NCBI RefSeq assembly: GCF_001485215.1
Contig: NZ_BBWW01000001.1
Coordinates: 3,906,001 to 3,970,000, forward strand
Length of the DNA stretch: 64,000 nt
Direction: 5' to 3'
DNA from: Leptolyngbya sp. NIES-2104
GTDB lineage: Bacteria; Cyanobacteriota; Cyanobacteriia; Leptolyngbyales; Leptolyngbyaceae
The position numbers and the translations under genes were made by a program. The notes beneath the pieces are model-generated. The model saw only the letters and a program-made list of their open reading frames with translations. It had not been told where the DNA came from and did not search any database. Positions 26,116 through 34,646 of this stretch are shown piece by piece; within the stretch, counting starts at the first letter, position 1; each line of letters begins with the position of its first letter.

Positions 26116-27903
26116 CTAGAAGGTGAAGGTCGAACGAATCACGGGCACGATCGCGGTATCATTCGCGCTCAGTCCTTCTGGATTGAAGATTGCGAACACA
26201 CCGGGTGTGATGCTCAGATTGTCGTTCACGCGGAAGTTGAAGAACCCTTCAATTTGGTACGGCGTTCTGTCTTCAGGGTTGAAGGCGATTCCGCCTGTGC
26301 TCACCCGTTTGAGCGGCTGACCGAAGATGACCCCTGCTGCGTTGCCTTTCTTGAATAAATCGGTGACATAAAGCCCAACTAACCAGGAATCGAAGTTGGT
26401 GCGGGCATCGACATCAACTAAATTCGAGAAGATGTACGAATAAGAGCCAGCCAGCGTGATGTTCGGTGACAGTCGGAAGGAAGCCGATGCACCGAGCGTG
26501 TTCAGCCGAATTCCTTCATCTAGAGCGGTCGCGAACGGAACACCCGTCAAGGCGATCGCGCCAATATCTGAACTGCTCAAGCCCGCTCCTAAAATATTGA
26601 TTTGGTGATAGCTGTTGGCGTAGTTCAGACCGATATTAAACGCGGGAGAAGGCTTGATCGTGACTTGTGCCGCTGCGACATAGCTACCGCCACCGATCCC
26701 GGCACCGAGAGGCGTTCCACCTGCAAGACCTCGGTTTCCAGGAAGGTTTGCGTTGACGGAACCGTAGAGGGCGCGAATGTCGATCGCATCTGAAAGATTG
26801 AAGATCACACCCGCTGCGGCTGCGAGTCCAGTCTGCGAGGTTCCACCCGAAACCCGTTGAGCCGCAGGTAGCGAGGCAAATCGAGACAGCGCTCCTTGCC
26901 CTTCACTTGCCCAAGGCAAAATCGAGGGAAACGCATCAGAGACTTCTGCGTTGGTTCCCGCGAAAGTAGTGAAGCGATCGGCAACGGGGAAAATGTACAA
27001 CAATTTGTAGATTGTCGCGCTGTTTCCTGCACCTTTCGCAGTCAGGGTCGAAGGATCAACGGTTGGAAACTGCGGCTCGTAAGCGAGTCGAAGATTGCTG
27101 GAAGAACCGAATACGGGATCAGCCAGTCCTAAAGTTTGAGCAAGGCTGGAACCACTTCCAACTAAACCGCTTGCTCCAAAATTTTGAGATTGAATTCCGG
27201 TGATCAGCAAATCTCTGCCGCTGAAACTGGTATTGAAGTTTAATCGAACGCGGTTGTTAAAAACAGTATTTGCATCTGATCCAGCAGGAGAGCCACCGTA
27301 TGCACCTGCAACACTGAAGATCGCTTCTCCTTGAAGTTTCGTCGTGGTTGAAAATTGTTGTTTTTCTAAGGTGGTAGTTCTCGCTTCGAGTGCATCCACA
27401 CGTCCGCGAATTGTTGCCAATTCTGCTGCGAACTGTTCTTGCAGTTTTTGCAGCGTCGCCAGGTCTTCTTTCTTCACCAGGTCAGCAGTCGATGCGGCGA
27501 TCAGTTCGTTGACGCGATCGAGACACGCATTCAGACCTGCTGCAAATTCAAAGCGAGTGAGCGCACGATTTCCCCGGTAAGTGCGATCGGGATAACCCGC
27601 GATACAGCCGTAGCGTTCAACGAGAGATTGAAGCGCCTGGAAAGCCCAATCGGTGGGACGAACATCAGAAAGCTGGGACACTGAAGTGACTTGTCCCATT
27701 GAATTCGTCGTACCGCTGCTGAATTGAGCCACAGACGGAATTTGGCTCATTGTGGGACTGGGTTGAGCCGTTGTGCCAGCTACTGGGGGGTTCGTTTGGG
27801 CGGGTTCTGAAGCGATCGCACTTGTTGCAATCAAGCTCAAAGAACCTGCAAGCAGGCTAATCAATCCGAACTGTCCATTGAATTTAAATCGATTCACAGT
27901 CAT
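26116..27903 (-). CDS. SLH-domain OprB-type porin (iron-uptake porin family)
   Basis: A 595-residue outer-membrane protein. A signal peptide ends near TSAIAS (residue ~32). An SLH domain (~80-135; DVRPTDWAFQALQSLVERYGCIAGYPD) should bind the peptidoglycan or its polymer, a coiled coil (~150-185; VKKEDLATLQKLQEQF) follows, and the C-terminal OprB barrel ends in Phe (VIRSTFTF). Such porins are the most abundant outer-membrane proteins of cyanobacteria and let small solutes pass. The ATG at 27903 is preceded by GTGAGGTA and replaces the longer frame to 27933. Monocistronic, with its own terminator. Confidence 0.9.
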   Translation of the reverse strand: MTVNRFKFNGQFGLISLLAGSLSLIATSAIASEPAQTNPPVAGTTAQPSPTMSQIPSVAQFSSGTTNSMGQVTSVSQLSDVRPTDWAFQALQSLVERYGCIAGYPDRTYRGNRALTRFEFAAGLNACLDRVNELIAASTADLVKKEDLATLQKLQEQFAAELATIRGRVDALEARTTTLEKQQFSTTTKLQGEAIFSVAGAYGGSPAGSDANTVFNNRVRLNFNTSFSGRDLLITGIQSQNFGASGLVGSGSSLAQTLGLADPVFGSSSNLRLAYEPQFPTVDPSTLTAKGAGNSATIYKLLYIFPVADRFTTFAGTNAEVSDAFPSILPWASEGQGALSRFASLPAAQRVSGGTSQTGLAAAAGVIFNLSDAIDIRALYGSVNANLPGNRGLAGGTPLGAGIGGGSYVAAAQVTIKPSPAFNIGLNYANSYHQINILGAGLSSSDIGAIALTGVPFATALDEGIRLNTLGASASFRLSPNITLAGSYSYIFSNLVDVDARTNFDSWLVGLYVTDLFKKGNAAGVIFGQPLKRVSTGGIAFNPEDRTPYQIEGFFNFRVNDNLSITPGVFAIFNPEGLSANDTAIVPVIRSTFTF

Positions 27904-28177
27904 TACCTCACCACGCAAAAGAATTCCGAACAATTAACCGTGCCCAAAACGAATGATTTGGCAAGCGCAGTTCATTCTCTTCAACGCTAAGCTTTTAGGG
28001 CATCGAAACGGAATAGCAATGACTTCGGAATTTCTCGCGTGTGTGGATAGAGATGAACTTATGGCTGTTGAATTTCTGATTAGGTTAATTAATGTTTCGG
28101 ATTGAATAGCGAGAGAACTTGCCCGAAATCTACAAGTCATAGTAAGATTGAAAACTGTGTCGAATTAGAGCAAACCC

Positions 28178-28375
28178 ATGCCGAAGCTGAAAACCCGTAA
28201 ATCTGCACAAAAGCGTTTTAAAGCAACTGGTGGTGGCAAGATCCAACGCCGTCGCACTCACGGAAATCACTTGCTGTTTCACAAGAGTATGAGCCGCCGC
28301 CGTCGAATTGCGGGCGGAGATCTCGTGAACGAACGGGACGAAGCGAATGTTCGGTTGATGATGCCTTATCTCTAA
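28178..28375 (+). CDS. rpmI: 50S ribosomal protein L35
   Basis: A 65-residue basic protein, [21 protein letters not shown] and [13 protein letters not shown], unmistakably bL35. It precedes rplT by 45 bp as in most bacteria. The upstream 270 bp hold the promoter; no infC is present here, so this is the usual cyanobacterial rpmI-rplT pair. Confidence 0.97.
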   Translation: MPKLKTRKSAQKRFKATGGGKIQRRRTHGNHLLFHKSMSRRRRIAGGDLVNERDEANVRLMMPYL

Positions 28376-28420
28376 GATCAGACACGCTTTACATACAATT
28401 TAGTCAAGGATAATTGAAAC

Positions 28421-28771
28421 ATGGCACGGGTGAAGCGCGGCAATGTGGCTCGGAAACGCCGCAAGAAGATTTTGAAACTCGCAAAGGGCTTTCGTGGCTC
28501 TCATTCCCGGTTGTTCCGGACAGCGAATCAGCAGGTGATGAAAGCGCTGCGGAATGCGTATCGCGATCGTCGTAAAAAGAAACGGGATTTCCGCCGTCTG
28601 TGGATTACCCGGATTAATGCGGCTGCCCGTCAACAAGGAATCAGCTACAGCCAACTGATCGGGAAGCTGAAGAAGGCGGATATTTTGATCAACCGGAAGA
28701 TGCTGGCTCAATTGGCAGTGCTTGATCCGGCTGGATTTGCGAAAGTTGTTGAAAAAGCAGTTCAGGCTTAG
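28421..28771 (+). CDS. rplT: 50S ribosomal protein L20
   Basis: The 116-residue bL20 ([26 protein letters not shown]) is an early assembly protein of the large subunit that binds 23S rRNA. Its stop codon is directly followed, with no spacer, by the ATG of an amino-acid-binding protein gene, an unusual coupling. Confidence 0.97.
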   Translation: MARVKRGNVARKRRKKILKLAKGFRGSHSRLFRTANQQVMKALRNAYRDRRKKKRDFRRLWITRINAAARQQGISYSQLIGKLKKADILINRKMLAQLAVLDPAGFAKVVEKAVQA

Positions 28772-29542
28772 ATGAAACGGCGATTCGTCGCACTTTTGAT
28801 ACTGATGGGGATGCAATTGATTGTGTCCCCTTCTTTGTTTGCGGCAGATTTAAGAACGATCGCACAACGAAATAAGCTAATCGTCGCGGTGAAAGACAAT
28901 GTTCGACCGCTAGGATTTCGAGATGCTCAAGGCAAACTACAAGGCTTTGAAATTGAAATCGCTCAACGATTGGCACAAGAATTATTTGGGCGATCGATTC
29001 CGATCGAGTTTCGACCTGTGACGAATCGCGATCGTCTTTCGGTTGTCACGGATGAAGAAGTCGATTTCGCGATCGCTCGTGTGACGGTGAATTCTTCTCG
29101 CGCTCGAATCGTGGCATTTAGTGAACCGTATTATTTCGATGGAACGGGGATCGTGACTAAGAGTTCAGCGATTCAGACTCAGCGAGATTTGAACAATCAG
29201 ACGATCGCGGTTTTGAATAATTCCAGTACGATCGCGGCTCTGCGATTTCAATTTCCTCAAATTAAGCTGGTCGGTGTAGATTCGTATCAAGCTGGAAAGC
29301 AATTAATCGAGTCCGGTCAAGCCGTTGGATTTGCGGCTGACGTGAGCGTTTTAGCGGGTTGGGTGCAAGAATTTCCGGAGTATCGAATTTTGCCGTTTCG
29401 GATTGCAGCGGAACCGTTAGCGATCGTTTTTCCGAAAGGACTTGAATCGGATGAACTGCGACGGGCAGTCGATCGACTCTTGCTGCGGTGGGAATCAGAA
29501 GGATGGCTCGAACAACGGGCTACCTATTGGGGACTTCCTTGA
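28772..29542 (+). CDS. Periplasmic amino-acid-binding protein, solute-binding family 3
   Basis: A 256-residue protein with a signal peptide ending near SLFAA (residue ~25) and the family 3 pattern NKLIVAVKDNVRPLGFRDAQGKLQGFEIEIAQRLAQEL, DFAIARVTVNSSRARIVAFSEPYYFDG. It should bind a polar amino acid for an ABC importer, but no permease or ATPase is adjacent. Its ATG touches the rplT stop, so it is probably co-expressed with ribosomal proteins by translational coupling; no separate ribosome-binding site is needed, although purine-rich bases occur in the rplT end. Confidence 0.85.
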   Translation: MKRRFVALLILMGMQLIVSPSLFAADLRTIAQRNKLIVAVKDNVRPLGFRDAQGKLQGFEIEIAQRLAQELFGRSIPIEFRPVTNRDRLSVVTDEEVDFAIARVTVNSSRARIVAFSEPYYFDGTGIVTKSSAIQTQRDLNNQTIAVLNNSSTIAALRFQFPQIKLVGVDSYQAGKQLIESGQAVGFAADVSVLAGWVQEFPEYRILPFRIAAEPLAIVFPKGLESDELRRAVDRLLLRWESEGWLEQRATYWGLP

Positions 29543-29587
29543 GATACGCTGGGGAATGGACTTAAAATTCGCGATCGACAAACTCTT

Positions 29588-30124
29588 ATGGACAGCGTAG
29601 CCTCTCCCGTTCTCTACATTTCTCTTTTGCTTGTCTTGCTTAGTAGTGCTGCTTTCTTCGTCGCTCGACAAGTTTTGAAAACGCGCAAGGTCGAAAGCGC
29701 TCTGTCGCGTCTGCAAAGCAAACTCAACAAAGAGAAGGGCACCGCAGAAGAATATTACGAACTCGGTAGTATTCTGCTCGATAAACGATTATTTTCTCAG
29801 GCAATCAATCAGTTTCAAAAAGCGATCAAGCTCGAAACGCTCGAAGGTCAGGATCTCGCGGCTGTTTATAACGCGATGGGATTTGCTTACTTTGCTCAGG
29901 AACAGTACGATTTGGCGATTCGGCAGTATAAAGAAGCGCTCAAGTTGCTGCCTGAGTATGTAACTGCGTTGAATAATTTGGGTCATGCTTACGAACGCAA
30001 ACAGTTAGCGGCTCAAGCCTTGGAAATGTACGATGAAGCGCTGAAGCTTGAACCTACGAATCAGACTGCAAAACGACGAGCGGAAGCGTTGAGAAAGCGA
30101 TTGGTTCCGACTGCACAAAATTAG
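29588..30124 (+). CDS. Ycf37-like TPR protein with N-terminal membrane anchor
   Basis: A 178-residue protein: a membrane helix at ~8-27 (VLYISLLLVLLSSAAFFVARQVL), a coiled linker, and three TPR units (AEEYYELGSILLDKRLFSQA; AAVYNAMGFAYFAQEQYDLAIRQYKEAL; VTALNNLGHAYERKQLAAQALEMYDEAL). Size, anchor and TPR count match Ycf37, a thylakoid protein that assists photosystem I assembly. Other TPR proteins share this outline, so the identity is probable rather than proven. It is 45 bp behind the binding-protein gene and on the same strand. Confidence 0.7.
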   Translation: MDSVASPVLYISLLLVLLSSAAFFVARQVLKTRKVESALSRLQSKLNKEKGTAEEYYELGSILLDKRLFSQAINQFQKAIKLETLEGQDLAAVYNAMGFAYFAQEQYDLAIRQYKEALKLLPEYVTALNNLGHAYERKQLAAQALEMYDEALKLEPTNQTAKRRAEALRKRLVPTAQN

Positions 30125-30147
30125 AGAGCGATCGTAGCCGAATTCTA

Positions 30148-30948
30148 TCAGACCTGATAGGAACACCAATCACTCCAGCTTCCAGGGTAGAGTTTGGCTC
30201 GATCGATTCCCGCATCTGCCAGTGACAACAAATTCACGCAAGCCGTAACCCCAGAGCCACAATAAACTAAAATTTCTTCTTTTGATTCAAGATCTGACCA
30301 GTCTTGGGATTCGAGAAAACCGCGATCGTCCGTCACAGCTTGCCAAGGATAATTCACGGCTCCCGGAATGTGACCTGCGATCGGATCAATTGGCTCCCGC
30401 TCTCCGCGATACCGTTCGGCTTCACGCGAATCAATTAAGGCAACATTCGGCAAATCTTTTTTAGCTTTTACAGCTTCAATATCGACAATCCAATCTGTAC
30501 GAACTTGAGGCGTGAAATTTCCAGATTTGGCTGGAGGCTCGATCGTCGTAACCGGATAGCCTAAGTTTTTCCAATTCGTGAAGCCACCATTGAGAACAAA
30601 AACGCGATCGTGTCCCAAATACCGTAACAGCCACCAAAATCGCGCCGCAAATCCAAACTGCGAATCATCGTAGGCGATTACTAAAGTTGAAGACGTGATC
30701 CCCATCCTGGAAAGTTTGGCAGAAAGTCGATCGGGATCAGGAAGCGGATGCCGTCCGCCGTGTTTTTGAACAGGGCTGGAAAGATCTTGATTCAAATCAA
30801 AATAGTAGGCACCTGGAATATGTCCGGCTTCGTATTGTTGCCGTCCCAGTTCCGGTTGCATCAGCGCGAAACAACAATCCGCGATCGCGATTTCTGGAGC
30901 GTCTAAATGTTCGGCTAACCAAGCGGGATCGATCGTCACTTCAGGCAT
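30148..30948 (-). CDS. Sulfurtransferase of the 3-mercaptopyruvate type (two rhodanese domains)
   Basis: A 266-residue protein with an inactive N-terminal rhodanese domain and an active C-terminal one. The catalytic loop is CGSGVTA with Cys230; this loop favours 3-mercaptopyruvate, while thiosulfate enzymes usually have CRKGVTA. It transfers sulfane sulfur to cyanide or thiols in the cytosol. It converges on the TPR gene with 23 bp between. Confidence 0.85.
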   Translation of the reverse strand: MPEVTIDPAWLAEHLDAPEIAIADCCFALMQPELGRQQYEAGHIPGAYYFDLNQDLSSPVQKHGGRHPLPDPDRLSAKLSRMGITSSTLVIAYDDSQFGFAARFWWLLRYLGHDRVFVLNGGFTNWKNLGYPVTTIEPPAKSGNFTPQVRTDWIVDIEAVKAKKDLPNVALIDSREAERYRGEREPIDPIAGHIPGAVNYPWQAVTDDRGFLESQDWSDLESKEEILVYCGSGVTACVNLLSLADAGIDRAKLYPGSWSDWCSYQV

Positions 30949-31059
30949 GAGAATTCGACTTTTGAGGGGTGTTCAGATCCTACCTTTGGAAAGACGGCGA
31001 TCGCGTTGAATTTCAAGAGAATAATGATGAACCGTTAAAACAATTGATAGAGAAATCCT

Positions 31060-31239
31060 ATGAACTTTTTACGTTTAGTATTTGCGATCGTGCTGCCGCC
31101 TGTTGCAGTCTTTATGACTTCGGGAGTTAGTTCTGCATTATTTGTAAGTATTTTGCTGACTTTGATCGGTTGGGTTCCGGGTGTGATTCATGCGCTTTGG
31201 TATCTGCAAAAAACTGACGAGCGTCGGGGCGCTTACTAA
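31060..31239 (+). CDS. Pmp3/YqaE-family small membrane protein (UPF0057)
   Basis: A 59-residue protein reading MNFLRLVFAIVLPPVAVFM, then a second membrane helix and GWVPGVIHALWYLQK. Two helices with the ILPP..VF and GW.PG.IHA.W motifs define the Pmp3/YqaE family, linked to membrane potential and salt or cold stress in other organisms. A terminator hairpin follows at 31261. Confidence 0.88.
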   Translation: MNFLRLVFAIVLPPVAVFMTSGVSSALFVSILLTLIGWVPGVIHALWYLQKTDERRGAY

Positions 31240-31260
31240 TTAAATTTAGACAAAAAGAAA

Positions 31261-31294
31261 ACCGCTCGATCGACAATCGATCGAGCGGTTTTTT
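31261..31294. terminator. Bidirectional terminator between pmp3-like gene and 31316 gene
   Basis: A 13-bp stem (ACCGCTCGATCGA with TCGATCGAGCGGT) and 3-nt loop. Six T follow on the plus strand; on the minus strand the A-rich flank gives a shorter, interrupted T-run. Confidence 0.85.
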
Positions 31295-31315
31295 GCTAAT
31301 GCTGTTCAGTGAAAC

Positions 31316-31849
31316 TTAGTTGTTCGGAGTCTTGACGGTTTTTGCCATGTCAAGGAATGAACCCATATTCGCACCGGGGCGACGACGGGTATTGGTTGGT
31401 TTCGGCGCTAGGTATTCAGACGCGAAGCTGACCGTCGGTTCGGGAAGGTTCAGCGTTTCGGCTGGAACGGGTGGTTTTGCTCCATTCGATGAACCATTGG
31501 TTTCGGCTTTCTCAGCCGTTACAGGTTCAGCTTTCTTTGCTTTTGCTTTGACCGATTTTGCCGCAGGTTTCGCGGCTTCTTGTGTGGTCGCAGTCGCTTC
31601 TTTCACGGTTTCAGCAACAGAGTCAGCCGTTGATTTTGCCGCCGCTTCGACAGTCGCAACCGCAGATTTAGCATTTTCGACCACGGCTTCTTTCGCTTCA
31701 CTTGCTTTCGCTTTCACGGAGTCAAGTTTTGCGACTTGCGCTTCATCGAGTTCCATAAAGTAACCCGATTTTTTGCCGCCGAAGATTCCTCCGATGAAGG
31801 AGAGAATGCCGCTAAAGAGGTTTTTAATTAAGTTAAAGACACCGCCCAT
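31316..31849 (-). CDS. Unknown cyanobacterial protein: amphipathic N-terminus and Ala/Lys-rich histone-like middle
   Basis: A 177-residue protein. The first ~25 residues (FNLIKNLFSGILSFIGGIFGG) form a hydrophobic, Gly-containing helix that could insert in or curve a membrane. A segment KKSGYFMELDEAQ links to an Ala/Lys/Glu/Val-rich region (~40-115; repeated AK, AAK and VKA steps) like histone H1 or LEA proteins, then a Pro-rich C-terminus with RRRPGANMGSF. I do not recognise a named family. A stress-protective or membrane-associated role is possible but not shown. Confidence 0.7.
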   Translation of the reverse strand: MGGVFNLIKNLFSGILSFIGGIFGGKKSGYFMELDEAQVAKLDSVKAKASEAKEAVVENAKSAVATVEAAAKSTADSVAETVKEATATTQEAAKPAAKSVKAKAKKAEPVTAEKAETNGSSNGAKPPVPAETLNLPEPTVSFASEYLAPKPTNTRRRPGANMGSFLDMAKTVKTPNN

Positions 31850-32456
31850 TGAACCATACTCCTGGGTTTTTGCTGAATCGTTATGCTCGATCGCTCATCA
31901 ATACGGACAAGCTCGTGAAAAGTAGTCGTTAACACGATTATCCGCCCGCGATGGAACTAGATGCAAGCTGATCCCAGATTTTTTTATCCATTTTGCGGAA
32001 TACCCCATCCACAATGCGGTGGAGATGGTTAGCAACGGCGCGATAGCGCCAATCTCTTAGAAATCTTCACAAAATCACTCCTCGTTTTGTCGTACGTTTG
32101 AGTCAATAGCATCGGTGTATAGACGTGCATGTGACGCACCACCACCGGGCATAGGATTCAGGCAGTTTAGCTTTTAGCCATATTGCTCAGGCGTTGCGGG
32201 ACTGTACCACACACGTTTTCTGTCACATCCCACTTCACAAACAGGCTCTTGTCCCCCTTCTCTTTCGAGTTAAGGTTAATTATTCGCCTTGGAGTCAATT
32301 GCCTTGAACTCCAGCCAACTGAGTTGGCGATTCAATCACTGCGTACCACGGCGCACAGTCCCCCAGAATGGGGGATTTAGAGGCATTAGCCGACTGAAAC
32401 GAAGCAAAACACGACTTGTGTGTGTGCGGTAGGGGCGTTCATACGATGGCTTGGAA
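31850..32456. other. 607-bp gap between the Ala/Lys-rich gene and GSIII
   Basis: No credible gene. It contains the promoter region of the 31849 gene, a small GGCGC/GCGCC hairpin near 32037-32050, and a half copy of the CCCCCTAAATCCCCC repeat at 32357-32384. No clear GSIII terminator with T-run was found; the CCCCCA/TGGGGG hairpin of the half repeat may serve. Confidence 0.4.
32357..32384. repeat. Half copy of the CCCCCTAAATCCCCC repeat
   Basis: AGTCCCCCAGAATGGGGGAT plus TTAGAGGC corresponds to the right arm of the element at 6653-6738. The other arm is missing. Confidence 0.75.
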
Positions 32457-34628
32457 TTATTTCACAAACAGCATTTCTTGATAAGTTGGCAGGGGCCACA
32501 AATCGTCTGCAATCTCACCTTCGAGAGCATCAGCATACTCGCGCACTTTATCCATCAAAGGACGAAGCGTTTGAGCACAGTACTGCATATGATCTTCAGG
32601 AGTCTCAAAGTCATGCTTGCTTAAAGCTGCACTGAGTTTACTCACGTTATCGGTCATCGATTGCGTCAGAGTTGCGACTTTTTCAGCGGTTTCTTTGTCG
32701 AGCGATAGTCCGATGTTGCTCAAATTCGCGATCGCACTTCCCAAATCGGACAGATACCGCACCGCTGCTGGATAGATGATCGTCTTCGCCATGCTGATCA
32801 CCAGTTTCGCCTCAACCGCGATCGAGTTAATGTACTGTTCTGCATAGACATCGAAGCGGCTTTCGAGTTCAACTGGAGTCAGAACACCGAGTCGATAGAA
32901 CAGTTCTTCGATCTCTGGCTTTTTCAACACAGGAAGTGCATCCGCAGTTGTCCGCAGATTCGGTAAACCGCGCTCTTCGACTGCCATCTTATGCCATTCT
33001 TCAGAGTATCCATCCCCTCCAAAGATCACGGCACTGTGATTGTCCATCACTTCCTTGAGGACAGTAAACACAGCCGCGCTCAATTCAGTTCCTTTCGATA
33101 GTTCAGCTTCGAGCTTGTCGCTCACCCAGGTCAGCGAATCAGCCAAAATGGTGTTCATTGCAACGAGTGGACCTGAAACCGATTGTCCAGAACCGACAGC
33201 GCGGAACTCGAAGCGGTTTCCGGTAAAAGCAAACGGAGAAGTCCGATTGCGATCGCCCGGATCTTTCACAAACACAGGCAGTGTATCGACACCAAGATCC
33301 ATGAATCCGCTATGGGTAGAATCCTTCACTTCACCTTTTGCAATTTGATCGAACACTTCTTCTAGCTGAGTTCCGAGGTAAACCGAAATGATTGCAGGCG
33401 GCGCTTCATTTGCACCTAAACGGTGATCATTGCTTGCGGTTGCAACCACTGCGCGTAACAGTGATCCGTAGCTGTGCACACCCCGAATCACAGCACCACA
33501 GAACAGTAGAAACTGTAGGTTCTTGTGCGGGGTATCACCGGGATCAAGTAAATTCCCTTGGGTCGGATTACCAACCGACCAGTTGACGTGCTTTCCAGAA
33601 CCATTCACCCCGGCAAACGGTTTCTCATGCAGCAAGCACATAAAACCATGTTTTTTCGCAGTTGTTTTCAGAATGGTCATGATCAACTGTTGGTGATCAC
33701 TTGCAACGTTCGCGGCTTCAAAGAATGGAGCAATTTCAAACTGTCCGGGTGCGACTTCGTTATGTCTCGTTTTTGCTGGAATACCAAGCCGATAAAGCTT
33801 TTCTTCTACGTCCTGCATAAAGACTTGGACGCGCTCTGGAATCGCTCCAAAATAGTGATCATCGAATTGCTGACCTTTTGCGGGAGACTTACCAAACAAG
33901 GTGCGACCTGTTAACAGTAAATCTGGGCGATTGTGGGCAAAGTGAGCATCCACTAAGAAATACTCTTGTTCGGCTCCACAGCTTGAGTTAACGGGCGCAA
34001 TGTCGGTATAGCCCAGCAGTTTAAGAGCGCGAGTTGCGGCTTTGTTCATTGCCGAAATCGATCGCAATAATGGCGTTTTCTTATCAAGTGCTTCGCCCGT
34101 CCATGACACAAACACAGTCGGAATGCACAGCGTCACACCGTTATCGGTTTCCATCACGTACGCTGGACTCGTCACATCCCACGCGGTGTAACCACGAGCC
34201 GCATTCGTCGCTCTAAGTCCACCATTCGGAAATGATGATCCATCGGGTTCACCTTGGACTAGAACTTTTCCGGTGAACTCAGAAATCACAGAACCATCAC
34301 TTTGAACCGAGATGAAACCATCGTGCTTTTCAGCGGTTGCATTCGTCAAAGGATAGAATACGTGAGCATAGTACAGTGCGCCTTTCGAGATTGCCCAATC
34401 CTTCATTGCAGCGGCGACAATTCCAGCAACGGACACATCGAGCTTTCCACCTGTTTTGATCGTGTTTTGCACCGATTTGAACACATCTTTCGGCAAACAA
34501 GCCTGCATCTTGCTCAAACTAAACACATCGGTTGCCCAGATTGCTTCTAAGCGCGGCGGAACCTTCGACGGTAACGGAGTCCGATCGGTCACTTGTGAAA
34601 TGGCTTGGACTCTCAATTCATGACTCAT
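32457..34628 (-). CDS. glnN: Glutamine synthetase type III
   Basis: The 723-residue enzyme makes glutamine from glutamate, ammonium and ATP as the entry of the GS-GOGAT cycle. Length and the motifs SSCGAEQEYFLVD, LTGRTLFGKSPAKGQQFDDHYFG, RHNEVAPGQFEIAP, VNGSGKHVNWS and RNRTSPFAFTGNRFEFRAVGS place it in GSIII (GlnN), about 250 residues longer than GSI. In cyanobacteria GlnN typically rises during nitrogen starvation under NtcA. It is the second gene behind a PPK2 gene (18-bp gap) with TGAGGA before its ATG. Confidence 0.93.
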   Translation of the reverse strand: MSHELRVQAISQVTDRTPLPSKVPPRLEAIWATDVFSLSKMQACLPKDVFKSVQNTIKTGGKLDVSVAGIVAAAMKDWAISKGALYYAHVFYPLTNATAEKHDGFISVQSDGSVISEFTGKVLVQGEPDGSSFPNGGLRATNAARGYTAWDVTSPAYVMETDNGVTLCIPTVFVSWTGEALDKKTPLLRSISAMNKAATRALKLLGYTDIAPVNSSCGAEQEYFLVDAHFAHNRPDLLLTGRTLFGKSPAKGQQFDDHYFGAIPERVQVFMQDVEEKLYRLGIPAKTRHNEVAPGQFEIAPFFEAANVASDHQQLIMTILKTTAKKHGFMCLLHEKPFAGVNGSGKHVNWSVGNPTQGNLLDPGDTPHKNLQFLLFCGAVIRGVHSYGSLLRAVVATASNDHRLGANEAPPAIISVYLGTQLEEVFDQIAKGEVKDSTHSGFMDLGVDTLPVFVKDPGDRNRTSPFAFTGNRFEFRAVGSGQSVSGPLVAMNTILADSLTWVSDKLEAELSKGTELSAAVFTVLKEVMDNHSAVIFGGDGYSEEWHKMAVEERGLPNLRTTADALPVLKKPEIEELFYRLGVLTPVELESRFDVYAEQYINSIAVEAKLVISMAKTIIYPAAVRYLSDLGSAIANLSNIGLSLDKETAEKVATLTQSMTDNVSKLSAALSKHDFETPEDHMQYCAQTLRPLMDKVREYADALEGEIADDLWPLPTYQEMLFVK

Positions 34629-34646
34629 AAAAAACTATCCTCAAGA

